Shown one piece after another: positions 28,005-37,220 of a DNA stretch of 64,000 bases (position 1 is its first letter; every line of letters begins with the position of its first letter). Below the pieces are notes generated by a model. The model was not told where the DNA came from. It worked only from the letters and a program-made list of their open reading frames with translations, and did not search any database. The stretch is from Paraburkholderia bryophila (GTDB taxonomy: Bacteria > Pseudomonadota > Gammaproteobacteria > Burkholderiales > Burkholderiaceae): the NCBI RefSeq assembly GCF_003269035.1, contig NZ_QLTK01000018.1, positions 88,872-152,871 of the forward strand, in the 5' to 3' direction. The translations under genes were made by a program, and so were the position numbers.

Positions 28005-31000
28005 GACACGCTCCGCAGATGCTGGACCAGCGGTTTGAAAACGATCGACGCCAGGCTGCCGAACGGTTCGTCGAGCGTGAGCGGCGTGCCGCGCAGCGCG
28101 ATGCGCAAGGCGGCGTCGTCGGATTCGCCGCGTACGCGGTCGTTGATCCAGACGCCTTGGGCGGCGGAATCGCTTTCGCTGACCTTGGTCCACGCGCTCT
28201 TCGGAAAGAAGCGCAGCGGCAGCCTGCGCCCTGCCCGGAACAACGCGACGAGCGGCGCCAGCTGGTCGAGCGGCGCGGCAACCGGGGTGAGCTCGAAACT
28301 CTCGCCGCTGCCATGCCAAACGGTGCGGCGCGGGCCAGCCGGCCGCGCGGCGCAATACGCCAGATGCGCGAGCCACGCGGACAGATAGTCACGGGCAGTC
28401 GGCCTGGCGTAGCGGAAAATCACCTGCCCTGTTTCAGTCAGCAAATTTAAGGTGCCATGCAGTTGCAGCGGCGTTTGAGCTGCATCGCGCAATGCCGCGT
28501 CGTGAGGACCGAATAGCGCGCCGGCCATGTCCGCGCCATCGGGCCAGCGTGACGGAATGTCGAGCACGAACGGCAAACGCTCGACGCCCGAGGCAAGCTC
28601 GCTGCGCACGCTGTCCGCAAGCTGGCGCAGCGCGCCGAGTTCGCGCGCGCGCCAGACCGCGCCGGTCGCGCCGCCCGGCAATTCGGGACTCGCGGCGGCC
28701 ATGCGGCGCACGCGTTCGAACATCACGTTGTCTTCAATCTCGACGTCGAGCAGCACCGGCAGCAGCCGCTCCGCTAACGCGTCGCGCCCCGCGTAGTCGA
28801 GGTCGAACGGCTCGGTGTCGAGCAACTCGCCTTGCGCGTCCGACAACACGATGCCCAAACGGTCACGCAACAGCGCCCGCGCCGGATGACGCCAGAAACG
28901 CACGAATTCGTCGAAGGCCACCGGCTCCGAAGCGTCTTCGGGCGGCAACGGTTGATCGAAGAACGGCCCGGCCGCCGGATGCTGGGGCGCGGCCAGCAGC
29001 GTGGCCAGTTCCGCACGATCGGCGTCGTAGCTGAACAGTTCGTTGGGCGGCAAGAAATAGTCCGACGCGAACGCCTGCAGCGGGTGATTGACGATAAACG
29101 CATGACGCGCGCGCTCGACTTCCGCCGGACTCGCGTCCTCGCCGGCCGACACTTGCGCGAGATGGTCGAGCAATTCGTCGACCAGCGCGGCCGGCGGCAA
29201 CGGCGCGTTGTCGCGAATACTGCGGCCGGTGTACGCGATGAACAACTGGTCGCGCGCGGCCAGCAGCAGATCGAGGAACAGATTGCGTTCGTCGTCGCGG
29301 CGCTGGCGGTCGCCGGCTTTGCCGAACGCGGCCATCAGGTCGAACTCGTCGGCACGCGCGAGACTGGGCAGCACGCCGTCGTCCATGCCGAGCAGGCAGA
29401 CGATCCGGTACGGCAAACCGCGCAAGCTGGTCAGCGACGAAAACGTCACGCTGCCCCAGGGCACGCCACCGCGCGCCGGGTCGTCGAGCGCTTCGGTGAG
29501 CGCGCCGCGTACCACTGCGGCGGGCAGCGGCACGTGTTGCGCGCCGGCTTGCATCGCGTCGCCCATTTTGTCGATTGCGTCGCGCACGGCCGCCAGCGAA
29601 TCGGCGAACTCGACGCCGCCGTCGAAACTCTGTGCGAGCGTTTCGAGCAGCAACTGCGTCCATTCGACGGGCGTTCGCTCGATCGCGCATTGCGCCGCGA
29701 ACGACTCGACGTCGTCGACGAAACGCGACAGGCGGCCTAGCAGTTCGGCATTCGAGCCCGCCGCGCCTTCCACCGGAAGCCACGCGTCGACAGGTTCGCC
29801 GCCCTCGGGCATGGCGTAGCCGAGGTAGAGACGCGTCAGCGCGTCGGAGAACGTATGCCGGGCGATCGGCACGTGCTCGCCGGTCGGCGGCACCGGCGCC
29901 AGCCCGCGCCGCGCACCGGCTGCCGCCAGCCATTCCTGCGCGGCTTCGAGCGACGTGGCGTCGATCTCGTAGCGTGCGGCGATGGCATCGACGCGCAGCC
30001 ATTCGATCAGATCCGGCGCGCCTACGCTGCGCTCGGGCAAGGCCAGCCAGTCGAGCAGCAAACGCGCGACCGGATTGGCCTGCGACGGCGGCAGGCCGGT
30101 GATCCGATACGGAATGCGGCGCGCGTCGCCGGCCGGCGTGGTGCCGAACACCGCGTCGATCAACGGACCGGCCGCCGCGAGGTCGGAGACGGCCACCAGC
30201 ACGTCGGACGGCTGCAGATCGTCGAACTCGTCGAACCAGCCGAGCAGGCGGTCGTGCAGCACCTCCAGTTGACGCGACAGGCTATGACAGACATGAACCT
30301 CGATGCCGCGCTCGACGGGCAGGTCATCGGTATCCGTTTCCGCGCGCAGATCGAGAATGCCGTTTTGCACGGCGGCGAGCCAGCTCGGCGCGGGGTTTTC
30401 GGTGAAGTCGCCGGTCTCGCCCGATGCCGCGCTTTCGGTCAGTTCATGCAGCATGTGCAACTGCGCCTGAGTCTGACGTCCCCATTCGGCGAGCAGCGGA
30501 TGACCGACTTGCTGATAGTCGAGTTGCCCCGCCGCGTCGAGCGCTTCGACGCGCCCCGCGCTGACCACGTCGAACCAGAACTCGCGGCATGGGTTCATCA
30601 CGTACAAACGCACGTCGACCCAGCGCGACAGCGCCCGCAACAACGCAACGTGCAGCGGCGGCATGGTGGGCAGCGCGAACACGCTCACCGCTTCCGGCCA
30701 CCGCGCATTCGAAATCGCTTCGAGGTCGAGCGTGCCGATGTCTTCGAGAAAACGATACGCGGGCGGCAACGCGGCGGCGGGCGGCAACGCGGCGGCGGGC
30801 GTCTGCGCCTCGCCGGACGTGCTGGTCAGTTCGGCCAGTTCGGCGAGCACCGCACGCCACAGCGCGGCCTGCCAGCGCTCGTCCTCGCGCGCCGCCTCGC
30901 TCGCGCCGGTCAGACGCGGGCCGGTGTCGTCGAGCGCGCCGCTGGCGAAGATCGAGCCGCCCTTTTGCCACTGCAACAGCCATTCGGGACGATAGGTCAG

Positions 31001-31414
31001 ATAGTGGTCGAGTACCGTGGCCACCCGGCGCGCGAGTTCGTAGCGCATCGACGCATCTGCCGCGTCGAGATAGGTACGCAGCCGCGGCGACGCGTTCCAG
31101 GGCAGCGCTTCATCTGCGTCGCCCAGCAACCGGTAGCAGCGCCACACGAGACGGTCGGGCGCGAACGGCGAATGCTTCGGCACTTCGATCACGCCGCCGA
31201 TCTGCGCCCACAGCCACTGCGCGAGATAACCAAAATTGACATTCGCGCAGATGCCCTGCCGCGCGGCGATGTCGAGTTCGAGCCGGCGCCTGACCGCCGC
31301 GCTCGGGACGATCACCGGCTGCGCGGTCCAGGGGTCGGACGGCGCCTGTGCCAGGTCGTCGAGCAGCGCGCCGACAAGGGTTTCATAGCGGTTCGAATAG
31401 AAGAGCTGGAGCAT
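28001..31414 (-). CDS. recC: Exodeoxyribonuclease V subunit gamma, RecC
   Basis: The 1137-residue product starts MLQLFYSNRYETLVGALLDDL, the usual RecC N-terminus. It carries an inactivated SF1 helicase fold and a degenerate nuclease fold, including HVCHSLSRQLEVLHDRLL and FSSLTSLRGLPYRIVCLLGMD. RecC splits the duplex and recognises Chi. AGGA lies just before the ATG at 31414; the open frame upstream is not family-like. An in-frame 18-base tandem duplication sits near residues 206-218 (PPAAALPPA). It is first in recCBD. Confidence 0.95.
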   Translation of the reverse strand: MLQLFYSNRYETLVGALLDDLAQAPSDPWTAQPVIVPSAAVRRRLELDIAARQGICANVNFGYLAQWLWAQIGGVIEVPKHSPFAPDRLVWRCYRLLGDADEALPWNASPRLRTYLDAADASMRYELARRVATVLDHYLTYRPEWLLQWQKGGSIFASGALDDTGPRLTGASEAAREDERWQAALWRAVLAELAELTSTSGEAQTPAAALPPAAALPPAYRFLEDIGTLDLEAISNARWPEAVSVFALPTMPPLHVALLRALSRWVDVRLYVMNPCREFWFDVVSAGRVEALDAAGQLDYQQVGHPLLAEWGRQTQAQLHMLHELTESAASGETGDFTENPAPSWLAAVQNGILDLRAETDTDDLPVERGIEVHVCHSLSRQLEVLHDRLLGWFDEFDDLQPSDVLVAVSDLAAAGPLIDAVFGTTPAGDARRIPYRITGLPPSQANPVARLLLDWLALPERSVGAPDLIEWLRVDAIAARYEIDATSLEAAQEWLAAAGARRGLAPVPPTGEHVPIARHTFSDALTRLYLGYAMPEGGEPVDAWLPVEGAAGSNAELLGRLSRFVDDVESFAAQCAIERTPVEWTQLLLETLAQSFDGGVEFADSLAAVRDAIDKMGDAMQAGAQHVPLPAAVVRGALTEALDDPARGGVPWGSVTFSSLTSLRGLPYRIVCLLGMDDGVLPSLARADEFDLMAAFGKAGDRQRRDDERNLFLDLLLAARDQLFIAYTGRSIRDNAPLPPAALVDELLDHLAQVSAGEDASPAEVERARHAFIVNHPLQAFASDYFLPPNELFSYDADRAELATLLAAPQHPAAGPFFDQPLPPEDASEPVAFDEFVRFWRHPARALLRDRLGIVLSDAQGELLDTEPFDLDYAGRDALAERLLPVLLDVEIEDNVMFERVRRMAAASPELPGGATGAVWRARELGALRQLADSVRSELASGVERLPFVLDIPSRWPDGADMAGALFGPHDAALRDAAQTPLQLHGTLNLLTETGQVIFRYARPTARDYLSAWLAHLAYCAARPAGPRRTVWHGSGESFELTPVAAPLDQLAPLVALFRAGRRLPLRFFPKSAWTKVSESDSAAQGVWINDRVRGESDDAALRIALRGTPLTLDEPFGSLASIVFKPLVQHLRSVS
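30761..30796. repeat. 18-base tandem duplication within recC
   Basis: Two identical copies of an 18-base unit (GGGCGGCAACGCGGCGGC on the plus strand) abut. They keep frame and encode a doubled Pro/Ala-rich hexapeptide in RecC. Confidence 0.85.
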
Positions 31415-31615
31415 GGATCCTGGGGAAAACGTGCGGCACGCACTGCGCGCGAGAAGCGCGCCGGCCATTGAAGCGACAGCATAACAAACGCGCTCCCAGG
31501 GCAGAACCTGGCCGAACGGACGAGGTCGAAACCCCGACAAAATCAGTTAGACTCGACGGCAGTTTGAGTCTGTCCCTCAACCGCGTTTTCTCAGTGAGTG
31601 GAATCCAGGCAGTCG

Positions 31616-33949
31616 ATGCGCTATTCGGTTGAAATAAAAAAATTCCTCTACAGCCAGTACTTTTATGGCGGCCTGCGCATCGCGGTCGGCGTGTCGTTAC
31701 CGGCGGTACTGTGTCTGATCGTGTTCCACGATCGCGACCTCGGCTTCACGATCGCGACCGGCGCGCTCGGCGCGTGCGTGGTCGACATGCCGGGTCCGCT
31801 GAAGTACAAGCACAACGAAATGCTGGCGTGCACGGTGATCGGCTTCCTGTCGGCGCTCGCTACCGGGCTGGCCACGGTGAATCCGGTGGCGCTGTGGTGT
31901 ACGGTCGTGCCGCTCACGTTCGTGCTGTCCCTGATCGTGGTGTACGGCAACCGCTGGCCGCAGATCAGCTTCGCCACGCTGTTCATGATGATCATGACGC
32001 TGGAGGAGCATTTCACGCCGATGCAGGCGCTCGTCAACGCGTCGTGGATTCTGGTGGGCGGGCTCTGGTACACGTACTGGTCGACCTTCATGAGCCGCTG
32101 GATGATGCACCGCATCGAACAGCAGGCGCTGGCCGAGAGCGTGTTTGCATGCGCCGACTATCTGCTCGCGCGCGCCGCGTTCTATGACCTCGACAACGAT
32201 CTCGACGAGTGTTATCGCAATCTGGTCGACAAGCAGATCGTCGCGGTGGACCGTCAGGAAGCCGCGCGCGACATCGTGCTGCGCAACCTGCCCAGGTTGA
32301 AGAGCGGCACGCTCGAACCGCGCCGCGCAATGTTGTTCAATCTGTTTATCAATACCGTCGACCTGCACGAGTTGTTCGTCGGCGCGCATACCGATTACTC
32401 GCTGGTGCGCAATACCTTCGGCGGTTCCGATCTGCTGGTGTTTTACCGCGACCTGATTCGCAAGGCGGCCGCCGATCTCGAGGAGATCGGGCTCGCGGTG
32501 CTGCAAAACCATCCGCCGCGCAAGCGCTCGAACGTCAAGGCCGAATTGCGCGCGATCGAGTTCGAGATCGAGTTGATGCGCAAGCATGACTTGCCGCGCA
32601 AGAATCCCGAGGCGTATTCGGCGGTGTCGGCTAATTTCCGGCGTATCTGGAGCGCCACGCGGCTGATCGACAAAATGCGCAAGAGCCTGTCGAGCGATCC
32701 CAGCACCGGCGAAACCGAATTGCGCCTCGACCAGGCGCTCAACCGCTTCGTATCGAGCCGGCGCGTGCCGTTCGGGCAGATCTTCTCGAACCTGACCATG
32801 GCTTCGCCGAGTTTCCGGCATGCGTTGCGCGTGACGATCGCCGTTGCGGTGGGGTTCTGGCTCGGCCGATTGCTGCCGCTCACCAACGCGTACTGGATCG
32901 TGATGACCACCGTCATCATTCTCAAGCCCGGCTATTCGCTGACCAAGCAGCGTAACGGGCAGCGGATCGTCGGCACGCTGATCGGCTGCGCGGTGAGTAT
33001 CGCGCTGATGATCTTCGTGAAGGATCCGCACATTCTGCTGGTGGTGATGTTCGCGTCGATGGTGATGAGCTACAGCCTGCTGCTGTTCAATTACACGGCT
33101 AGCGTAGTGTTCACTTCGTCGTATGTGCTGCTCATGTTCCATCTGCTGGCGCCGGGCAGCATGCGCATTATCGGAGAACGCGCGATCGACACGGTGGTCG
33201 GCTGCGCGATCGCGATCGCGGCGAGCCATCTGTTTCCGTACTGGGAATACCGCTTGATGGGCAAGCTCGTCAATACGATGATCGGTGCCACGCGGCAGTA
33301 TCTGGAAGCGAGCTGGTGGTGGAGCGGCAAGCCGGCCGCAGCGGTGGTGGCGACCGTGACCGAAGCCGGCGCGCGAGCGCCGGCGGCGGCCATGGCGGAT
33401 CCGGCGATCGAGTCGGGTCAGCCCGCGGTGGCCACCAGGGCTGCGGCCACCGCGCTCGACCGCGACTATCGTTATCGGCTGGCGCGCAAGAACGTCCATG
33501 TGGCATTTGCCAATCTCGGGCAAGCGTTCCAACGCATGATGCTCGAGCCGAAGTCCGCGCAGAAGTTCGTGCCGGAACTGAATGGTCTGCTGGTGCGCAG
33601 CCATGTACTTGCGTCGCAGATCACGGCGGCCGCGCCGTTACTGCGTACGTCCGCGCAGCAGCATGGGGAAGGTGTTTCGCTCCAACCGTTGCAGCGCGCG
33701 CTCAGTGTGGTCCGCGACAATTTGACCGAGGCCGAAGCCGGCACCGCGCCGCCCGCCGATCAGGGCGAGCAGATCAAATTGCTGAACCGGGAACTGGATG
33801 CGATGGTGGTCGAGACGGAGAAGTCGGCGGATGTATCGGCCGACGCGGTCCATGACATGAAGCTGCTGGCGCATCAGTGCAAGCAGATGCTGGCGGCGGC
33901 GGCGCTGATTCGCAAAGATGCGAGCGTGATCCGGCTGCCTGAAGAGTGA
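31616..33949 (+). CDS. FUSC-family (YccS/YhfK-like) inner-membrane transporter
   Basis: The 777-residue product has two blocks of about five membrane segments each (about 20-170 and 400-550). They are separated by a soluble domain of some 230 residues, and an Ala-rich cytosolic tail follows. This is the layout of aromatic-acid and fusaric-acid exporters in the FUSC superfamily. The repeated segment SLMALT-like in RND pumps is absent, so it is not an RND protein. I start at the ATG (MRYSVEIKKF); a GTG 18 bases upstream is the alternative. The substrate is unknown. Confidence 0.85.
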   Translation: MRYSVEIKKFLYSQYFYGGLRIAVGVSLPAVLCLIVFHDRDLGFTIATGALGACVVDMPGPLKYKHNEMLACTVIGFLSALATGLATVNPVALWCTVVPLTFVLSLIVVYGNRWPQISFATLFMMIMTLEEHFTPMQALVNASWILVGGLWYTYWSTFMSRWMMHRIEQQALAESVFACADYLLARAAFYDLDNDLDECYRNLVDKQIVAVDRQEAARDIVLRNLPRLKSGTLEPRRAMLFNLFINTVDLHELFVGAHTDYSLVRNTFGGSDLLVFYRDLIRKAAADLEEIGLAVLQNHPPRKRSNVKAELRAIEFEIELMRKHDLPRKNPEAYSAVSANFRRIWSATRLIDKMRKSLSSDPSTGETELRLDQALNRFVSSRRVPFGQIFSNLTMASPSFRHALRVTIAVAVGFWLGRLLPLTNAYWIVMTTVIILKPGYSLTKQRNGQRIVGTLIGCAVSIALMIFVKDPHILLVVMFASMVMSYSLLLFNYTASVVFTSSYVLLMFHLLAPGSMRIIGERAIDTVVGCAIAIAASHLFPYWEYRLMGKLVNTMIGATRQYLEASWWWSGKPAAAVVATVTEAGARAPAAAMADPAIESGQPAVATRAAATALDRDYRYRLARKNVHVAFANLGQAFQRMMLEPKSAQKFVPELNGLLVRSHVLASQITAAAPLLRTSAQQHGEGVSLQPLQRALSVVRDNLTEAEAGTAPPADQGEQIKLLNRELDAMVVETEKSADVSADAVHDMKLLAHQCKQMLAAAALIRKDASVIRLPEE

Positions 33950-34015
33950 GCGCGGGTTCGCCGCGCTGAGCGGCGGTTTATTGCGGTGAGCGGCGGTACT
34001 GCGGTGAGCGCAGGC

Positions 34016-34225
34016 TTACTGCGCCGTGCCGCTGGCCGGTTTCGCGACGGTCGCTGCTGCTGCCGCATCGGATGAAATCGTCGGCGCCGGCGCAGTCGCG
34101 TTGTCGAACTCGCGCTTCTCCGTGATTGCGTTGTAGAACAGCGTGGCGATCACCAGCAACACCGCGACCACGATGAAAATCGCAATGCCGATGGTCGGGT
34201 TCTTCTTGCGCGGAGGTTTGTTCAT
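34016..34225 (-). CDS. Small single-pass membrane protein
   Basis: The 69-residue product has a basic N-terminus (MNKPPRKKN), one strong transmembrane helix (IGIAIFIVVAVLLVIATLF), and an Ala/Thr/Pro-rich tail. The charge pattern predicts a cytosolic N-terminus. I recognise no family. The RBS is weak. It is convergent with the FUSC gene. Confidence 0.62.
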   Translation of the reverse strand: MNKPPRKKNPTIGIAIFIVVAVLLVIATLFYNAITEKREFDNATAPAPTISSDAAAAATVAKPASGTAQ

Positions 34226-34407
34226 GAGGCGGACTCGGTTCGAGAAACAGTCGCGGTTGATGTCGGGGAAGGCGGCATTCTACGCTGAGTGAGCTTGCGT
34301 GGGGCTTGCAGTGCGGTGGGGTGAAGGGGTTCGTGGGGCGAACCTCCAGAGCGGGCCCTTCTCTATCGTTGGCCTATTCGGAGAGTAAACGCGAGGCCAC
34401 TCACGCT

Positions 34408-35019
34408 TCATGTCCGCGACAAGTGCGCGTTGACAATCGGCGCTAGTTGTTCCGCATGAACATTCGCCAGGTCGTGGTTACCACCCGAGACAACGTGCAG
34501 CCGCGCATCCGGCAGTCGTTCAGAAAGTCGCTGGCCTACTTCAACCGGGCTGAACGGATCCGCATCGCCCCAAAGTAAAAGAACGGGTTGAAGAATGCGT
34601 TCCAGTGCAGGCGTTAAATCCGACTCGAACGACACAAACCAATCGGGCAGCGATGAGTTGGCCTCGAGGAATCCGCGTCGCCAATCCCGGGCGCCTGATC
34701 CGCGCATGTCGATCCCGCCGGACGTGACTGTCAACACCAGATGAGTCACCCTCTCCGGCTTTTCGAGCGCGGCCAGAACAGCGATTACCCCGCCCATCGA
34801 TTGAGCGATCAACGCGGTCGGCTGGTCCATGTGGGACACCACTTTCCGGACGAGGTCGTCGAGGCTATTGACGTCTGGAACGGCGGGCTCCTGGCCAAAT
34901 CCTGGATAGCCGAGCATCACCCTTGAGCCACCAACGGTCAGCCGATTCGCCAACGGACGCCAGAATTCAGTATTGCCCGATGCACCTGGCAGGAAAAGCA
35001 GTTTCGACGGTAACGACAC
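34408..35019 (-). CDS. Alpha/beta hydrolase
   Basis: The 203-residue product has an alpha/beta-hydrolase core. The nucleophile elbow is AQSMGGV (Ser near 94), the acid is in LLLWGDADPFSP and the base in GGNHDLANV. The N-terminal oxyanion loop region reads LFLPGASGNTEFW. No signal peptide is present, so it should act in the cytosol. The small size and lack of a large cap suggest an esterase or hydrolase of a small ester; the substrate is unknown. It stands apart from its neighbours. Confidence 0.85.
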   Translation of the reverse strand: MSLPSKLLFLPGASGNTEFWRPLANRLTVGGSRVMLGYPGFGQEPAVPDVNSLDDLVRKVVSHMDQPTALIAQSMGGVIAVLAALEKPERVTHLVLTVTSGGIDMRGSGARDWRRGFLEANSSLPDWFVSFESDLTPALERILQPVLLLWGDADPFSPVEVGQRLSERLPDARLHVVSGGNHDLANVHAEQLAPIVNAHLSRT

Positions 35020-35169
35020 GCGTTATTTCTCCAATGTCCGGATCGGGCGGAACAGTCATTCGGCTTGATGCCTCGACTATCCTTTCCTGGCTCGAATCGT
35101 GAAACCTCGATATAGCCCAGCGGTCCGGTTGTGCGAGTTCGAGCAATCGGACTGCCACGCCCTCGTGCC

Positions 35170-36207
35170 CTACGTTGCCGCCGGTCCCGCCCCCGCCGCT
35201 TCGTTTTTCCTTTGCTGACGCGCGCGTTTGGCAAGGTACATGGCGGCGTCCGCTTGCCCGAGCGCCTGATCCACGGAAAGAAAGCGCACGGCTACAACGC
35301 CAGCGCTGACGCCTGAGTACGTCAGGCGTGTATCACGCAGGGAATAGGCGCCGGCGGTAACCTCGGCGGCGCGAGCAGCGAGCCCGGCCGCTGCTTGGTT
35401 TGCCTCCTTCTCATCGACAGGCCCCGGTCCGACGAAAGCGAACTCGTCGCCACCGACGCGGGCGAGCATATCGGTGTCCCGTGTCATGCCGGCGAGGCGC
35501 CCTGCACATTGATGCAACAACTGATCTCCCGACAGATGACCAAACTGGTCGTTGATCTGCTTGAAGCCGTCCAGATCGAACACGCCGACGAGAACGTAGG
35601 AACCGTCGCGCGCGGCGCGCGCCAGCAACCTGCCGAGTTCGTCGCGCAGAGCCCGACGGTTCGGCAGTTCGGTCAGCGAATCGGTCAGCGAAAACCTGGT
35701 CAGGTACTCGTTCGAACGACGCAGTTCCTCGACCAGCCGTTCCCGTTCGATATGTTGTGCAATCAGTTTCGAAAACAGGTTGAGCGCGCTGCGCGCCCGG
35801 GGTCCGAGCGTCTTGCTGTTCTTGCCGGCAGCGCACAGCGTGCCGATGACTTCACCGTTGCTGCCGCAAACCGGTGCGCTCGCATACGTCTGGATGCCGA
35901 GAGCGGCGGCCGCCTGCGAGTCGCCCCAAACCTCGCTGACATTGGAAACGACTCGCCGGCCCTGTTCGAGGCAGCGCTTGCACAACGTGTCCGACCAGGG
36001 GACGGTCAGCCCTTCCGGGATGAGGAGTTCGCCCGTATTGCGGGCAATCGTGATCGACTGAACCGCGTTTTCCTCGTCGATCGACGTGAGGTACGTCGAC
36101 TCGAGTCCCGTGACGACTTCGAGCATTTCCAGTAGCGGCCGGGTGAGCGCCTCCAGACTGTTCGCCTTTGCCACAGTCGCGGACAGGCTCTCCAGCATTT
36201 CCTCCAT
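35170..36207 (-). CDS. GAF-GGDEF diguanylate cyclase
   Basis: The 345-residue soluble protein has an N-terminal GAF domain (about 17-155), then a GGDEF domain. The active site GGDEF lies at 252-256. An RxxD inhibitory site (RDTD, 243-246) lies exactly five residues before it. It should therefore make c-di-GMP and be feedback-inhibited by product. The GAF domain holds several Cys (CKRCLEQGRR, then APVCG, then GTLCAAGKN), which could serve redox or ligand sensing, but this is inference. GAGGAAGGACCC precedes the ATG. Confidence 0.93.
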   Translation of the reverse strand: MEEMLESLSATVAKANSLEALTRPLLEMLEVVTGLESTYLTSIDEENAVQSITIARNTGELLIPEGLTVPWSDTLCKRCLEQGRRVVSNVSEVWGDSQAAAALGIQTYASAPVCGSNGEVIGTLCAAGKNSKTLGPRARSALNLFSKLIAQHIERERLVEELRRSNEYLTRFSLTDSLTELPNRRALRDELGRLLARAARDGSYVLVGVFDLDGFKQINDQFGHLSGDQLLHQCAGRLAGMTRDTDMLARVGGDEFAFVGPGPVDEKEANQAAAGLAARAAEVTAGAYSLRDTRLTYSGVSAGVVAVRFLSVDQALGQADAAMYLAKRARQQRKNEAAGAGPAAT

Positions 36208-36384
36208 GGGTCCTTCCTCGCGATTGATTCTTGCCGGAAGAGAATGTTGCCAGAGCGGCGCGCCCGACGCGAGGGGAAAGCGGGCGATGCCGGATCGGCA
36301 TCCGGAGAAGCCGTGCTGCGAGGCAGACCGGGTTTCCCCCTCGTTCCGATAGCCTCAACTTTCGACTTGCATCCCGGACAAATA

Positions 36385-36416
36385 CTGTATAAATTTACAG
36401 GTGTATGCCCATACAG
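36385..36416 (+). promoter_or_regulatory. Two abutting LexA-like (SOS) boxes
   Basis: The first box, CTGTATAAATTTACAG (36385-36400), is a CTG-N10-CAG palindrome close to the proteobacterial LexA consensus. A second, GTGTATGCCCATACAG (36401-36416), follows without a gap and differs only in its first C. The first overlaps TATAAA, a probable -10. The pair lies directly before the ORF at 36426. Confidence 0.75.
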
Positions 36417-36425
36417 GATCAGGCC

Positions 36426-36707
36426 ATGACCTACCTTATACGCATCTTGAACGACGGTGATCGCGAAACGCTTGCCTGGTTGTGCAAGCATGTCGGGGAC
36501 GTCCGCGTAGCCGCCGCTGCGCGAGATCTAGGCGGCAGCGGCAAGCCCTATGTGTCCGCGGTGTGCCGCTATCTCGGCGTGCGTCCGCCGCCGCCGCGAC
36601 AGTCTGATCGACCCGTTGGAGATTGCACGGTCGGAGACAGTCATCTCGCCCAGATCCGCCTGTTGCTGGCACAGCGAAACCAGGCGCCGTTGAAGCAGCG
36701 CCTTTGA
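36426..36707 (+). CDS. Small protein of unknown function behind LexA-like boxes
   Basis: The 93-residue product (MTYLIRILNDGDRETLAWLC) has no signal peptide or membrane segment. The middle (VRVAAAARDLGGSGKPYVSAV) has a helix-turn-helix-like feel and is followed by Pro-rich LGVRPPPPRQ. I recognise no family. The frame is open from 36405, but the second ATG at 36426 follows an AGGATCAGG stretch and lies beyond the second LexA-like box, so it is preferred. It is first of two same-strand genes and is predicted to be SOS-induced. Confidence 0.6.
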   Translation: MTYLIRILNDGDRETLAWLCKHVGDVRVAAAARDLGGSGKPYVSAVCRYLGVRPPPPRQSDRPVGDCTVGDSHLAQIRLLLAQRNQAPLKQRL

Positions 36708-36755
36708 AGCGCTTTGAAGCCGTTAGTTGACCCGAGCCCTAAGGAAAATACCTGT

Positions 36756-37157
36756 ATGAACGCTACTGACCTCGATACGGATGTCGGTCAAATGGGCGCT
36801 GTTGCCCTCGAACGAGCGCTTCGAAGCGCCTCGCTAGACCTTCAGCAGATCATGGCAACGACCGCCGGTCGTCATCTCGACAGCGGCCGGCGCCGTTACG
36901 CGAGTGGTACGCAATCGCCGACCTGGCGCACGCTGCAGACGATCGACGAACTGGTCTTCGAAAACCGCGGCTTCGTGGCGAGGCACAAGGAAGCCGTCCG
37001 CTCGATGTTTCTCCGATTCAGCGACAGTCGCCTGTCGGGAGTGGATCTGGACGAACCCGTCGACTGGCGGCTCGACGACGACGACCTGCCCACTGTCTAT
37101 CTGATCGTGCGAGCCATGGTGCAGGCACAGACGGCTGAAGCGGCGACTGCGGAGTAA
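36756..37157 (+). CDS. Second small protein of the LexA-linked unit
   Basis: The 133-residue product (MNATDLDTDVGQMGAVALER) is acidic and largely helical, without signal peptide, membrane segment or family I can name. AAGGAAAA lies about 12 bases before the ATG; the frame is open 14 codons further up, but the extension lacks an RBS. It starts 48 bases after the previous gene, consistent with one transcript from the boxes at 36385-36416. Its end meets the cynR end convergently. Confidence 0.62.
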   Translation: MNATDLDTDVGQMGAVALERALRSASLDLQQIMATTAGRHLDSGRRRYASGTQSPTWRTLQTIDELVFENRGFVARHKEAVRSMFLRFSDSRLSGVDLDEPVDWRLDDDDLPTVYLIVRAMVQAQTAEAATAE

Positions 37158-37220
37158 GGCGTCGGTGGTGGGTTCGGGTTTGCTCGGCTGAATCGGCTGA
37201 AGAGCGTGACGCTCAATGAT

